This document shows positions 37,178 to 48,197 of a stretch of DNA of 64,000 bases, piece after piece. Source of the DNA: Fistularia commersonii (taxonomy: Eukaryota; Chordata; Actinopteri; Syngnathiformes; Fistulariidae); assembly GCA_037954325.1 (NCBI GenBank), contig JBBMNZ010000035.1:3073501-3137500 (forward strand). The letters are read 5' to 3'. Under the pieces are notes generated by a model. That model worked only from the letters and a program-made list of their open reading frames with translations, did not search any database and was not told the DNA's origin. The translations under genes and the position numbers were made by a program. Each line of letters starts with the position of its first letter. Within the stretch, counting starts at the first letter, position 1.

Positions 37178-37249
37178 AGAAACCCTTGATACCGATCTTT
37201 TGTAGCTTGACATCCAGGCATCTTAAGTACTTCTAAGGAGGCTGCTGAT

Positions 37250-37980
37250 ACTGCGGCGTCTTATCTTACCTTCGAACCGCCTGCAGCGGCGAGTACCGTA
37301 GAATATTAAGGAACGCGGTAAACAAAGCTCCTCGCAGATCATACTCGACACTGAAAGTACTTGAATACTTTAAACGGGTTTAGAGGAAGTACTCCTACTA
37401 CTGCACTTAGTTCACCCCAAAGGCGGTATGCTTGTATGAGTCCATCACTTGTCATGAGCTCAATGTCTAAGAAGGAGGGACGTTTTATTATAAAGAGAGA
37501 AGGCGTTGTCTTCGAACTGTGTGCGGCGGCGAGTACCGTAGGATGTTAAGGAACGTGGTAAACGAAGCTCGTCGCAGAACATACTCGCCAGTGAAAGTGC
37601 TTGAATACTTTAAACGGGTTTAGAGGAAGCACCCTTACGACTGCACTTAGTTGACCCCAGGGGCAGTATGCTTGTTGGAGTCCATCAGTTGTCCAATGCT
37701 CAATGTCTAAGAAGGAGAGAGATCTTATCTTAAAGAGGGAAGGCGTTATCTTTGAACCACCTGCAGGGGCGAGTACCATAGAATTTTAAGGAATGTGGTA
37801 AACAAAGCTCCTCGCAGAACATACTCGACAGTGAAAGTACTTGAATACTTTAAACGGGTTTAGAGGAAGTACTCCTACGACTGCACCTGGTGTACCCCAG
37901 GGGCAGTATGCTTGGAGTTGGAGTCCATCTCTTGTCCAGTGCCCAATGTCTGAGTAGGAGGTACATCTTGAGAATGGTGC
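37250..37980. repeat. Tandem repeat of three units with an exact 240-bp period
   Basis: GAGTACCGTAGAAT-type words begin at 37291, 37531 and 37771. Each unit also contains AACATACTCG, TTGAATACTTTAAACGGGTT, TAGAGGAAGTACTCCTAC and CTCAATGTCTAAGAAGGAG. The period stays at 240 bp with few indels, so expansion is fairly recent. It lies in the 3' region of nxnl1 copy A. The unit has no convincing open frame. Confidence 0.9.
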
Positions 37981-38094
37981 TTCGAGTTTTGGGGATTGGG
38001 GGGGTTCCTCCGGTAAACCAGGGGCCTCCATCTTACTACCCCCGCCCCCACCTTTGCCAATCTTCCCCTTGCACTTTCACACCATTTCGTGGCC

Positions 38095-38642
38095 AATAAA
38101 CATGGCTTCTAACATCTATGTTGGGATCCATCCGCACTCCAGCCAGCAGGGAGGGCCGTGTGAGAGGCTTCCCCGCGGAGTTCGCTAAGTGCTCCACCCA
38201 CAGCTGGTCAGAGAAGAGTCTCCACCCGCTTTCAGCCCTCCGCCGACGCCCACTGATGGTAGAAAATGGTACTAGCTGCTTTAAGGTAGAACGTGCCTCC
38301 TGGGAAGGGGTAACTTGCAGTGCCACTTGCAGCTCAGGACCAGGAGGGAACATGGTGACCTGGAACTTTCTTGATAAAGGCGATGCTAACGCCGCTCAGC
38401 GTCTCAGAACCGGCGCCGGCCCCCTTGGACCCTCGTCCTGAGGGCCGGGTGGACATTTGGACTTCACACTGTACCTCTGGTGTCGGGTGCTAGCGCCCAC
38501 CGCTAACCCCTCTGGGGTCCCTAGTTTGAAATAGAAACAATCGTGTCAAACACTTTGGTTTTAGAATCTGTTTTTCAGCGGAAGAGTTTTATTTTGTTAC
38601 CGGGGAGATGAACGTATATGTACCTATTTTAAAAACAATAAA
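38095..38642 (+). other. Putative 3' UTR with two AATAAA signals and an unassigned 107-codon ORF
   Basis: AATAAA occurs at 38095-38100 and 38637-38642; either could end the nxnl1 copy A transcript or a separate one. Between them, 38118-38441 is an ATG-started open frame of 107 codons. On the minus strand, 38036-38353 is also open (105 codons, containing SGWRLFSDQLWVEHLANSAG). I recognise neither. Lying next to the 240-bp array, this may be an old transposon-derived segment rather than a gene. Confidence 0.35.
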
Positions 38643-39159
38643 TGATATGAACCTCAGACAGAGTGTGTTTTCCCGACCGACCTGCAGTTCCCCTCGCTGT
38701 GATTAGTCTCAGCGATCTCGACCCTCATGCCGAAATCCGCTTTACACACACACATACACACACACACGGTCAGACTCGCCAGGGGGCGGAGCCACTGCCA
38801 CAGAGGTGAAGGAGACACGGTGATTGAATGGCGGCCATGAAAAGTGACAGGCTGTGATTGAAACCACCAAAGAAGAGTCACAAAGAAAAGGAAAGGATAT
38901 CAGGAATCTGTTTTTGGATTAGCTGTGTGTGAGTGTGTGTGTGTGTGTGTGTGGGGGGGGGGGGGGTAGTAATTGTTTGAGGTAAGCAACTGTGAGGATT
39001 ATCAGATTAAAGAGTGTGTGTGATGTGCTCATGGGATTAATGGGAGGTAAATGAGACGGGCAAACACACACACCAGTTGCCACAGTCAACAAGATCCACC
39101 TGCACAACTGTCTTGTGTTTGGCCTGCAGGCGCCGCCGCCGCCGCCGCCGCCCTCCGCC
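38643..39159 (+). promoter_or_regulatory. Candidate upstream region of nxnl1 copy B
   Basis: Two CRX/OTX-type sites, GGATTAG (38916-38922) and GGATTAA (39034-39040), lie about 240 and 120 bp before the ATG, comparable to copy A. A TG/G-rich tract sits at 38925-38966. An acceptor-like CCTGCAG at 39124-39130 precedes a (GCC)n run and the ATG, so the 5' UTR may be spliced. No TATA box is obvious. Confidence 0.35.
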
Positions 39160-40673
39160 ATGGCGGACCTGTTTGCGGGCCGGGTGCTGGTCAAGAACAA
39201 CAGGAACCAGGACGAGCTGGACACGGAGCGCGAGATCGCGATGGGCTTGCAGAACCGGGTCCTGATGCTATTCTTCGCCTCGGCCGCCTGCGAACGCTGC
39301 CGCCGGTTCGCGCCGACGCTCGGCGAGTTCTTCAAACGGCTCACAGACGAGTTCTACGTGGACCGGGCCGCTCAGCTGGTCCTCCTGTACATCAGGTAGA
39401 GCACGAGTCAAACACACACTCACACACACACAAATATGCTAATTCTGAAAAAGCACTTTGCTAACAGCTAATTTAATAATAGCTCTGAAGGCTAATGGAT
39501 TCAAAGCAAGCAGCAAAGTCAGGCTTCATAAATCCAGACTTGCTCAATCGCAGAAAACGCAAAATGTGATTTTATTTACGAGGACAAACATTTAAATTTC
39601 CTCTTTAGACACATAAATGTGAATATAAAGTCATAGCTGAGTGATTAAAAAGTATCCGGGAGAGAACCGAAACCTTCTCTTCCGTTTATTAGGAAAGTAA
39701 TTCATACTTTAATTGTTTTTTAATTTGATTCCTTTGGGAAATTAAAGTGATTTCCACGTGAAATCCACTTAAGATATATAGCAGAGCTGCTCCTTCCTTC
39801 TGATGAGAACCCCAGCTGGCTGTTCTCCATCCACGTCCAAACGTGGCAGCTGAAGCTCCGGCCTGGAGGAGGACTTCCTGTCGTAGAGTAGCCTTTAGCA
39901 CAACTTCGATTCAATCAAGTCAGATGTTATTAATACGCCGTCCAATCACAACCGGTTATATAATAACACTTTCCATGCAGAGCAGGTCTGGACCACCAGA
40001 CCTTGAAGATGATCTACAGAAACACAACATTCCCTCATAGCGATAGCAAGCAGGAGGGGGTATGAGGGTTGGATAGCGCGCACAGCTACATGCTAATAGC
40101 TGGATACAACTATACTGATACAATAATAGCTTTAAAATTCATAAAAGATACAACAAATGGCGGTCGCCTGGAGCCCGGGAGGAGATAGGAGGTCACTTTC
40201 ATGCATTGATCATATGGGGTTCATCACAAGAAGCTTCTGGCAGCCTACCTGGGGGCTAGCCTAGCTAGCGCTAACTGTTAGCGAAATATGCAAAAGTCAC
40301 TGTTCCCTCTAAGCTGCGGGTTTGCGGAACCGTGCACTTCTCCAGCTTTCTCAGCAAATAATATTTTGAATAATCTTTTAAAATGTGTTTTAAAATGTAA
40401 TTTATTTACAATGCAGCTTTGTTGTGGGCGGAGAACACTGGACAGTGCGCAATTGCCCTTAGAGGGAACAGTGGTTAAAGTAGGTTTTTTTGGTTTATTT
40501 CTTTTTTTTTTTCTTCCTTTCTGATTCAGCTTGGACCCGTCGGAGGAAGAGCAGGAGAGCTTCCTCAAAGAGTTGCCCAAGAAGTGCCTGTTCCTTCCCC
40601 ACGAAGACCCCTACAGGAGGTGTGTGTGCGGGATCTCAGTGCAAATTTCCACAGCTGGGTTTGAAATGATGTG

Positions 40674-40704
<31 letters not shown>

Positions 40705-41030
40705 CAAGGGAGCTGGAGGCCATGTTTGACGTCCAGGAGCTTCCCACGGTGGTGGTGCTTCGCCCCGACTGCTCCGTCCTCACGGGGAACGCGGCGGAGG
40801 AGATCGAGCGTCTGGGCCCGGCCTGCTTCCGCAACTGGCAGGAAGCGGCGGAGCTCATCGACAGGAACTTCATGATCAGCGAGGACGTGCAGGGGAGGTC
40901 GACGCGCAGCCTCACCGACCCCGTCAGGAGGATCAAGTACAAGGCCGAAGCCGACGACAAGACGACGGAGAGGAAAAAGAGGCAGAAGCAGGGCGAGGGA
41001 GGAGGAGGAGGAGGAGGGTCACCGTTTTGA
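39160..41030 (+). CDS. nxnl1: nxnl1 copy B (nucleoredoxin-like 1 / RdCVF family)
   Basis: Three exons (39160-39395, 40530-40619, 40709-41030) join to 215 residues; human NXNL1 has 212. The first two exons have exactly the same lengths as in copy A (236 and 90 nt), showing tandem duplication. Landmarks are MADLFAGRVLVKNNRNQDEL, CERC at 44-47, LTDEFYVDRAAQLVLLYI, SEEEQESFLKELPKKCLFLP, PTVVVLRPDCSVLTGNAAEE, CFRNWQEAAELIDRNF and a Gly-rich end GGGGGGGSPF like human NXNL1. Copy B is the more conserved ortholog. If intron 1 is retained, the donor itself gives AGG TAG, a stop at 39397-39399, making a 79-residue truncated thioredoxin like the secreted RdCVF. Intron 2 (89 nt) has TG repeats running up to the acceptor. 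Confidence 0.93.
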
Positions 41031-41389
41031 TGGAGATAGCATCCAGGTCACCGTGGTTAGCGCTTAGCTTAGCTTATTTCTCCATCTGACACTGTGAACA
41101 ACCCCCAACCTTAGAGGGAACCAATCAAATATGGTCCAGGAATCATCTGGCGCCATTGAAGCACGAAATACAGTCAGATAGTCAGATGTATAAATAGTCC
41201 TTCACAAATAATGACGTTGTCTTGAGGTTCCTCAGATGAGGAACCCATCCAGGATGCTTTCACCAGGTGACAGTCTGATGGAAGAGAAAAAAACAAAACA
41301 AAACAATGACCTGATGACGTCGTTTCCGGGTGTGTTTGACCGCAACCGCTCCAAAATAACACCTACATCCGGGGGTGTCAGCCGTGTGT
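41031..41389 (+). other. nxnl1 copy B 3' region; no gene recognised
   Basis: This is AT-moderate sequence after the stop codon. No AATAAA was found before the GC-rich block at 41.4 kb, so the polyadenylation site is not determined. Confidence 0.35.
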
Positions 41390-41503
41390 GTGTGCGTGTG
41401 TGTGTGTGTGTGTGTGTGGGGGGGGGGGGTGATTCCACGTCCACTTCCGGATTGCGCAGCGGCTTATTGTTGCTCCGTTAGACAAAAAAAATGATAAAAT
41501 AGT

Positions 41504-41559
<56 letters not shown>

Positions 41560-41843
41560 AGCCCCCCCCCAGCCCGCTTCTTCTCCCAGTTGGCTGCGCA
41601 CGTTTACGCGCACACGCTCCTGGTAAACACACACATGCACACGCACACACACGCGTTGCTGCGCGCTCCTGAGCGCGGAGCGCGCAACAAGCGGACCGGA
41701 GGAGAGAGAGAGAGAGAGAGGAAGAGGAGGAGGAGGAGGACGGATGCCAGGCGCCGCCGGGAGCGCGTTCATCTTTCCCCGTGTTTTTTTTTTCCCCCCA
41801 CGCAAGACTCGCGTGATTTCGCCCGCGACGTGGAAGAAGGAGA

Positions 41844-41878
<35 letters not shown>

Positions 41879-42247
41879 GAGGGAGAGAAAAGACGGTGGA
41901 TCTTGATTTCCGGTCCTCACTAGCCGCCGCCGCCGCCGCGGAGGAGATGCGGAGCTTCCGCCGCCGCCTCGACGCCGCAGGCCGCGGCGGGCTCTAGGCG
42001 TCGACGCGCCCCACCACCGGGACCCGGTCGTGCGTGCGTGTGCGTGTGTGCATGTGTGTGAGTGTGTGTTTTTTTCCTCTTCTTCACCTCCACCCTCTTC
42101 CACCTCCACCCACGCGTCTTCTTCCACCGGAGCCATGAAACCCGCGGGGATGACGGTGCCGACGTGACGCGCAGCCACGCATTGCGCGGGCCGTGGAGGG
42201 GGGGGGGGTGCTGGTGCCGGTGGGTGGGGGTGACGGAGGAGGAAGAA

Positions 42248-42282
<35 letters not shown>

Positions 42283-42600
42283 AGAGGAGGAGGAGGAGGA
42301 GGAGGAGGGCCCCCCTTCCGGAGGACGCCCCGGGTTGCGGCGCCGATGACCGCCGCCGCATCTGCTGCGTAGCCCGGCAGGTACCAGCCGCCTCCTCCCC
42401 TCCATCCTCCATCCTCTTCCATCCTCCTCCTTCCTCCTCGATAAACATTTTTATTCATCCCATTTCTTTGTTTTTATTTTCACGCATCGGGCAGAGGAGG
42501 AGGAGGAGGAGGTTGTGCGTGAGGGCGCGGACGCGGGGAAACGGGATGCGGGAGACGCAGTGAGCGAGGAAGAGGAGGAGGATTGACGGTAAGATATGGA
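41390..42600 (+). promoter_or_regulatory. Probable adgrl1 promoter and non-coding first exon(s)
   Basis: This CpG-rich block has (CA)n at 41504-41558, (GA)n at 41701-41735 and 41843-41885, a (GAA/GGA)n run at 42237-42307 and CT-rich DNA. Candidate donors are GGCAG/GTACCA near 42380 and GACG/GTAAGA near 42590. Latrophilin genes have 5' UTR exons well upstream of the signal-peptide exon, and this is the only CpG-rich candidate between nxnl1 copy B and 48.2 kb. The long open frames here are low-complexity. Exon limits are uncertain. Confidence 0.4.
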
Positions 42601-42622
42601 TGTAGGCTATGAGGAAGCACCC

Positions 42623-42671
<49 letters not shown>

Positions 42672-43149
42672 TTTCTCACGAGCACGCACATACGTGCTCG
42701 GTGCGTGAGGATGCCCTGCCTGCTCCTGCAGGGGAGGTGGATGCTGCTGTGTGTGTGTGTGTGTGTGTATGTGTGTGTGGTGTCGGTTTTGAGCTGGGTC
42801 AGTAAGTGCTGTGAAATATTCATGATCACGTGATTTGGGCACGCGCACGCGCGCACACACGCGCAAGCCCGTGGAGAAATGACTCAGGGTGTCCCGCCAA
42901 GGATGGAGGGGTCCATCAGGTTTTTTTTTTTTTTTCGGGTCCCCCCCCCTCCCTTCTTGGCTCCATTGCAGGGCCTAGCGTGCGCTGCAGCCGTGAACGT
43001 GCACGAGAAAATGCATGTGTGTGTGTGTGTGTGAGTGTGTGTGAGTGTGTGTGAAGGGGGGACTGAGTTACAATGAATGTTGATGGAGGCTGAATCTTGC
43101 ATCAAGCAGTGTGTGAATGGATTGATCTGTGTGTGTGTGTGTGTGTGTG

Positions 43150-43189
<40 letters not shown>

Positions 43190-43276
43190 TGTGTGTGTGT
43201 TACTGGCGAGACAGACATCGAAGCAGGGTGTGTATCAGTCGTGATTGATACGGAAGCGTGTAATTTAAGGTAACTA

Positions 43277-43326
<50 letters not shown>

Positions 43327-45115
43327 ATGCTTGATGTGAAACATGAAAACGGAACGGCCCATCGATCGGTTTGATCCTCACGTGCACGTCGCTCAGGGAC
43401 GTGGACGGTGGCGTTCTCCTCGCCCGCACATTCGAGAGCGACCTCTTATATTGACGTTGTGGAACATCTGGAAACATCTGGATACATCTCCCTGACAGCA
43501 GGAGGTTTCCGGGTTCCGCTCGAAGCAGGTTTTCCCTGGGTGGGGTCTCCATGTCCTCCTGAGTGAGGTTCTCCTGGTGTCCTCAACGTGTTCTCAAGCT
43601 CCCGGCTGGTGTTTGAATTCATAGCATCATGTCAGTAGAACACGTTCTGCGGTGGTTAGCGTTAGCCTCGTAGCAGGAAGGTTCTCCATGTTCTCCTGCC
43701 TGGGTTCTCATCATGTTCTGCTTCTTGCTTTCTATCTCGGCATGGAGTCGCAACGTTCTCCTACGTGTTCTCGTCCTGCCAGCTGGTGTGTGTGTACGTT
43801 GTTTACTAGAACGTCATCTTCTGCGGTGGTTAGCTTTAGCCTCCTAGCAGGAAGGTTCAGCAGGTTCACTGAAGACTGGATTGTCTGTAGGTGTGGATGG
43901 TTGATGATTGGTTGGATGATTTACAGATGACCCTTCCAGGTTAAGCCCCGCCCTCCAATGCAGACAGTCTTTTTATTGTGTGTGTGTGTGTGTGTGTGTG
44001 TGGTTCTCCTCTGCTGGACCAACAGTCTGAGGGTTCCTTGGTATCTGCTCAGTTGTGACCTGCAGTCACACCTGGGTGGTGAAAGCCCTTCCATCAGCCT
44101 TTTACCATGGCAACGCAGTGTGTGGTAGCACCAGACCATAATATGAGGATAGCAGAGAGACTTTAGGATGAAAATCAAGCATTAGGGTTTTCTATGGGGG
44201 GTCCCTAGTTGTTCTCCAGGTTCTTCAGAGTCCAGAAAGGGTCAGCTGGTTCTCCACATGATTGACAGGTTGTCCAGAATAAGCCCCGCCTCTCGCCGGA
44301 TGTGATTGACAGATAATTAGATTCCATAACAGAGTTGTGATTGGATGAACGTCACCGGCGGCCGCCGTTCTCGTCCCTTCAGGAGACCAATCCCTCGGGT
44401 GAGGAGGAACGCGGACCCGAGAGGTTTTGATTGACAGGTCTGGGGGGGAAGGGGGCGGAGCCAGGGCCCGTCGGAGGCGGGGTTTCGGCTTTGAATTGTT
44501 ATTTCAGGTGAACGGATGAGGCCTCTGCTCTCCACGCGACCATCGATTTTTGCTAATTTCAGCAGCTTCCCCGGCCACCCTCCCCTCCATCCCTCCATCT
44601 TCCATCCCTCCATCCCTCCGGGATCAGGAGAGGAGAAACGGCAGATGCTTGAACACACCCTTCAAATCCAGGACGTCTCCAGATAGACTACAAGGGTTTT
44701 TTTTTTTTTTTTTAAATTCACTCATCAATCTTTAACGGGCTGTCGCCGACGATTCTTCTTCTTCTTCTTCTTCGGAGGAGGAGGACCAATGGGTCAATCG
44801 CTTTGGAGGTGAAAGGAGGAGAATCCGAGGCTCAGAGCGTGCGTGACTTCGGGATTGACGGCGTCTGGGACGTCTGGCGTGGACGGCGGGGACTCCTGAG
44901 GGAACGCCGCCTCTCGCTGGCGGATGATTGACGCGGGGCGACACCTCCCCCCCCCCACCACCCCCCCACCCCGGAGTCACACATCCACCAGACGTGAACA
45001 CGGGCTCTAAAAACCCCCGTGAGTGGCCCTGAGTGCGCCGTCGCGGGCTGAGAATGGATTATTTTTTTCTATCCCGTTTTGCCGTTTGGCATCTTTTGAC
45101 CCCCCTCCCCTCCGT

Positions 45116-45151
<36 letters not shown>

Positions 45152-45251
45152 CCTTCCATTTGGGTCAAAACACGGCACGGCGGATGTTTTGTCTCATTGT
45201 ATTTTTAAGACAGCCGACCCCCCTCATACCCCTCCCAGCCCGAGGTGGTGT

Positions 45252-45282
<31 letters not shown>

Positions 45283-45455
45283 ACACACACTGGTTTTTAT
45301 TACTTGGACCTTTAGCACTGTGTTTCCACACAGGCGTGAGTGGGTTCCATCACCTTGCTGTTATTTAGCCTAGCTTAGCTTAGCTTTCCTTTAACTCCCA
45401 GTCGCTCCTGATTGGCCGGTTAGCGCCTTGCGTGCCAGGTCTGCCGCCATGGGTT

Positions 45456-45497
<42 letters not shown>

Positions 45498-46016
45498 GGT
45501 GAATGTAATCCAGCGTGAAGCATTTTGCTATAAAAGTGGGGACCCTGATACTGAAAACACCCGGATCTGGAACCGGATTTTGATTCGCTGTCGCTGTTGA
45601 ACCCGAGGCTGAACAACCAGAATGTGCGACGTGAAAACCTTGAAAAGATGACGATAAAACTCTTTCCTCCGACTCGCCCATCAATATGACGCTACAAGCT
45701 AAAGGCACGCAACCATAGCTAATTTTTAACTCAACGGGTTTTTCAAAGTCTTCAAAGATGTTTTGGCTGAATTTTCTCGCGGGAAAACATCTCCGCTTCT
45801 GAGGAGACATCGGAAAAGAAAAGAAATAAAAGGGGGAGAGAGAGAAAAAGAGAAAGGAGCCTTTAGGTTTTTTCTTTCATGTTTTCAAGAACTGGAAACC
45901 TGGATGTGAAATAAAAGGTGTTTTTCGGAGAAACAGAAGAAAAAAACGTTTGCTTGGAGGCCTCGTGTTATTGTGTGTGCGCGGTCTCGCGGACATACTG
46001 TATGTACATTAAGGCC

Positions 46017-46052
<36 letters not shown>

Positions 46053-46368
46053 TGCAATTAATGTATACCACTCTGGGCTCCACCGCTAACACACTCTCAC
46101 TCAGAGAAGCGCCGCTCCTCCCAAGTAGGCCGGCCCGTGGCCCGGGGCTGGATCCTGGTCGTGGGCTGTGAACTGGTGTGTGTGTGTGTGTCTGTGTGTG
46201 TGTGTGTCTGTGTGTGTGTGAAAGAGTGTGTGTTTGTTTGGGGGGTCTTTGTCAAGGCCCATCAGTGTCCTTGCTCCACTTTGCATCAACACTTAGGGGG
46301 AGAGAGAGAAAGAGAGAGACAGCTGTGAGTAAAAAAACATGCTGCCATAAGGGTTTTGGATGAGACGT

Positions 46369-46419
<51 letters not shown>

Positions 46420-46510
46420 CAGTATGTGTACATGTGTGTGTGTGTGTGTGTGTATGTGTGTGAGATGAAATTGGCGTGCCTCTCATTCTCCAGAGTCCCC
46501 TCTGCATGTT

Positions 46511-46587
<77 letters not shown>

Positions 46588-47954
46588 TGTGTGTCACATT
46601 AGTCCCGGGTCCTGCGTACAGTCATGTAGCTCCGCTGGGCTCCATGTGTGGTTCTTACGCCACTTGCGGATGTGAATGCCATTGTTAGCTCCTGCGTTCC
46701 GTGCAACCGCTGCACTATTGTGCAGGCGCCGTGCACGCCGGTGTGCACGCTGACGTGCGCAGGCGGCACGTTCCGCTGGAGCCCTGGACAAACCCGTGTA
46801 GAAACATCTGGCTCCTACCTCTGGATGATGAAATCCAGGGGGCCGGCGGGGAAATTGGCTAGTTGGGGTAAACAATGATGTAAGAACCCAAGTTCTGGCC
46901 TGGATCAGGAGAACCCGGGTTTTATCCTGGATCAGAAGAACCCGGGTTCTGGCGTGGATTAGAATAGCTATGGGTTCTTGCCTGGATCAGGAAAACCTGG
47001 ATCAGGAGAACCCAGGTTCTAGCCTGGACACGGTAGAGGAGGCTGCTGTCCTCAGATGACCAAACCAGGGGTCGCATATCTCCTGCCTGGAGGTCCTCCT
47101 GGTCCCCCTGGTCCTCCTGGTCCTCCTGATCCTCCTGGTCCTCCTGGTCCTCCTGATCCTCCTGGTCCTCCTGGTCCTTTGTCGCTTTCACCCGCGGAGG
47201 CCGGTTCTCCTGAGGTTCCTCGGCCGGCCGTCCCCCCGGGAAACCTTCCTGCGCGGCGGGTCGGCCATGTAATGGGAATGAAAAGTAACGTCCTCTGGAG
47301 GGAGGACGCCTCGCCGGGCGCGTGCACGCGCGCTGGGCTTGCACGTTTCACGAGAGCGCGCATGCGCACTCGCACGGCGACAAATTGCGCGTCGGACATT
47401 TGTTTAGGAGTGACCTCAATCTGTCTGCCGTCGTTACCTAACGAGAAGACGGAGACACGCACGGCTGGCGCGCTCGCGTGATTGTTCGTGCACGCCATAG
47501 GACACGAACCGGCGGGGCAGAAAAAGGGTCCCGGCGGGTTTTTTTTTTTTTGTTTTGATTTTTTTATTTTTTTTTCTCGTGCACGACCGTGAACGTCGCA
47601 CGGGCAAGCGAAAAGCGGCGCATGCGCAATGGAGTCGGAGACGGCGTCCCCTCCGCTCACCTGCGCCCGCGGTCGGCTGCCCCCCCGCCCACGCATCCCC
47701 GTGACATCGTTTATTCAGGATGACTGAAAAGCGATCCGTGGGACAGACGCGTGCACGTGGTCGAGCGCACGCCCCACGCCGCTATGTGGGTCAGTGGCCC
47801 GCGTGGCTCCTGGCAATCCGTGCACTTTTGGAAAAAAAAAAAAAAACAACAAAAAAAAAAAAAAACACGACTGCGCGCTCCCGTTCCCTCGGACGCGCGC
47901 ACGGACTGCCTCATTCAGGTGCCGTCGCCATGGCAACAGTGGGGTTGAGGGACT

Positions 47955-47991
<37 letters not shown>

Positions 47992-48195
47992 CCGTTGCAC
48001 CCGTTGCTCAATTGTTATTTCTTTTACCTCCCGGGCCCACACACACCCTCATCTGTCATTGTCAGTGCACGCTCGTGCACACGCACGCATCCCTCTTTCT
48101 CACACACACACACACACACCTCACCTTCTCCGCTTCCTCCCCAGGCTCTCCGAACACGGCTGCTGGTGTGACGTCCTAAACCCTTCCCCGCCCAG
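42601..48195 (+). other. Probable adgrl1 5' intron; repeats, no coding exon recognised
   Basis: This stretch is rich in microsatellites: (CT)n 42627-42662 and TG/CA tracts at about 42750-42779, 43127-43200, 43281-43322, 43978-44001, 45119-45150, 45253-45290, 45461-45493, 46020-46049, 46171-46220, 46369-46455 and 46518-46595. Repeat relics lie at about 43640-43960 (GCGGTGGTTAGCGTTAGCCT, then GTTCTCC words, then TTGGATGATTTACAGATGAC) and 44200-44300. A run of T lies at 47957-47990. CpG-rich pieces at 47280-47700 have no recognisable protein. Confidence 0.4.
47085..47185. repeat. (GGTCCTCCT)n minisatellite
   Basis: Nine-base units GGTCCTCCT/GATCCTCCT are repeated about ten times. Translation gives collagen-like Gly-Pro-Pro on the plus strand and Asp-Gln-Glu on the minus strand. 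No flanking collagen domain or splice signals accompany it, so it is a simple minisatellite inside the adgrl1 5' intron. Upstream (46875-47040) are repeated GGATCAGGAGAACCCGGGTT-type words. Confidence 0.85.
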
Positions 48196-48197
48196 GC

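Noticed and set aside
41378..42448. 356-codon minus-strand ORF in the adgrl1 promoter
   Set aside because: It reads through CA, CT and GAA repeats. The composition explains the open frame.
47056..47481. Collagen-like Gly-Pro-Pro ORF
   Set aside because: It is a nine-base minisatellite (GGTCCTCCT)n with no collagen flanks or matching splice sites.
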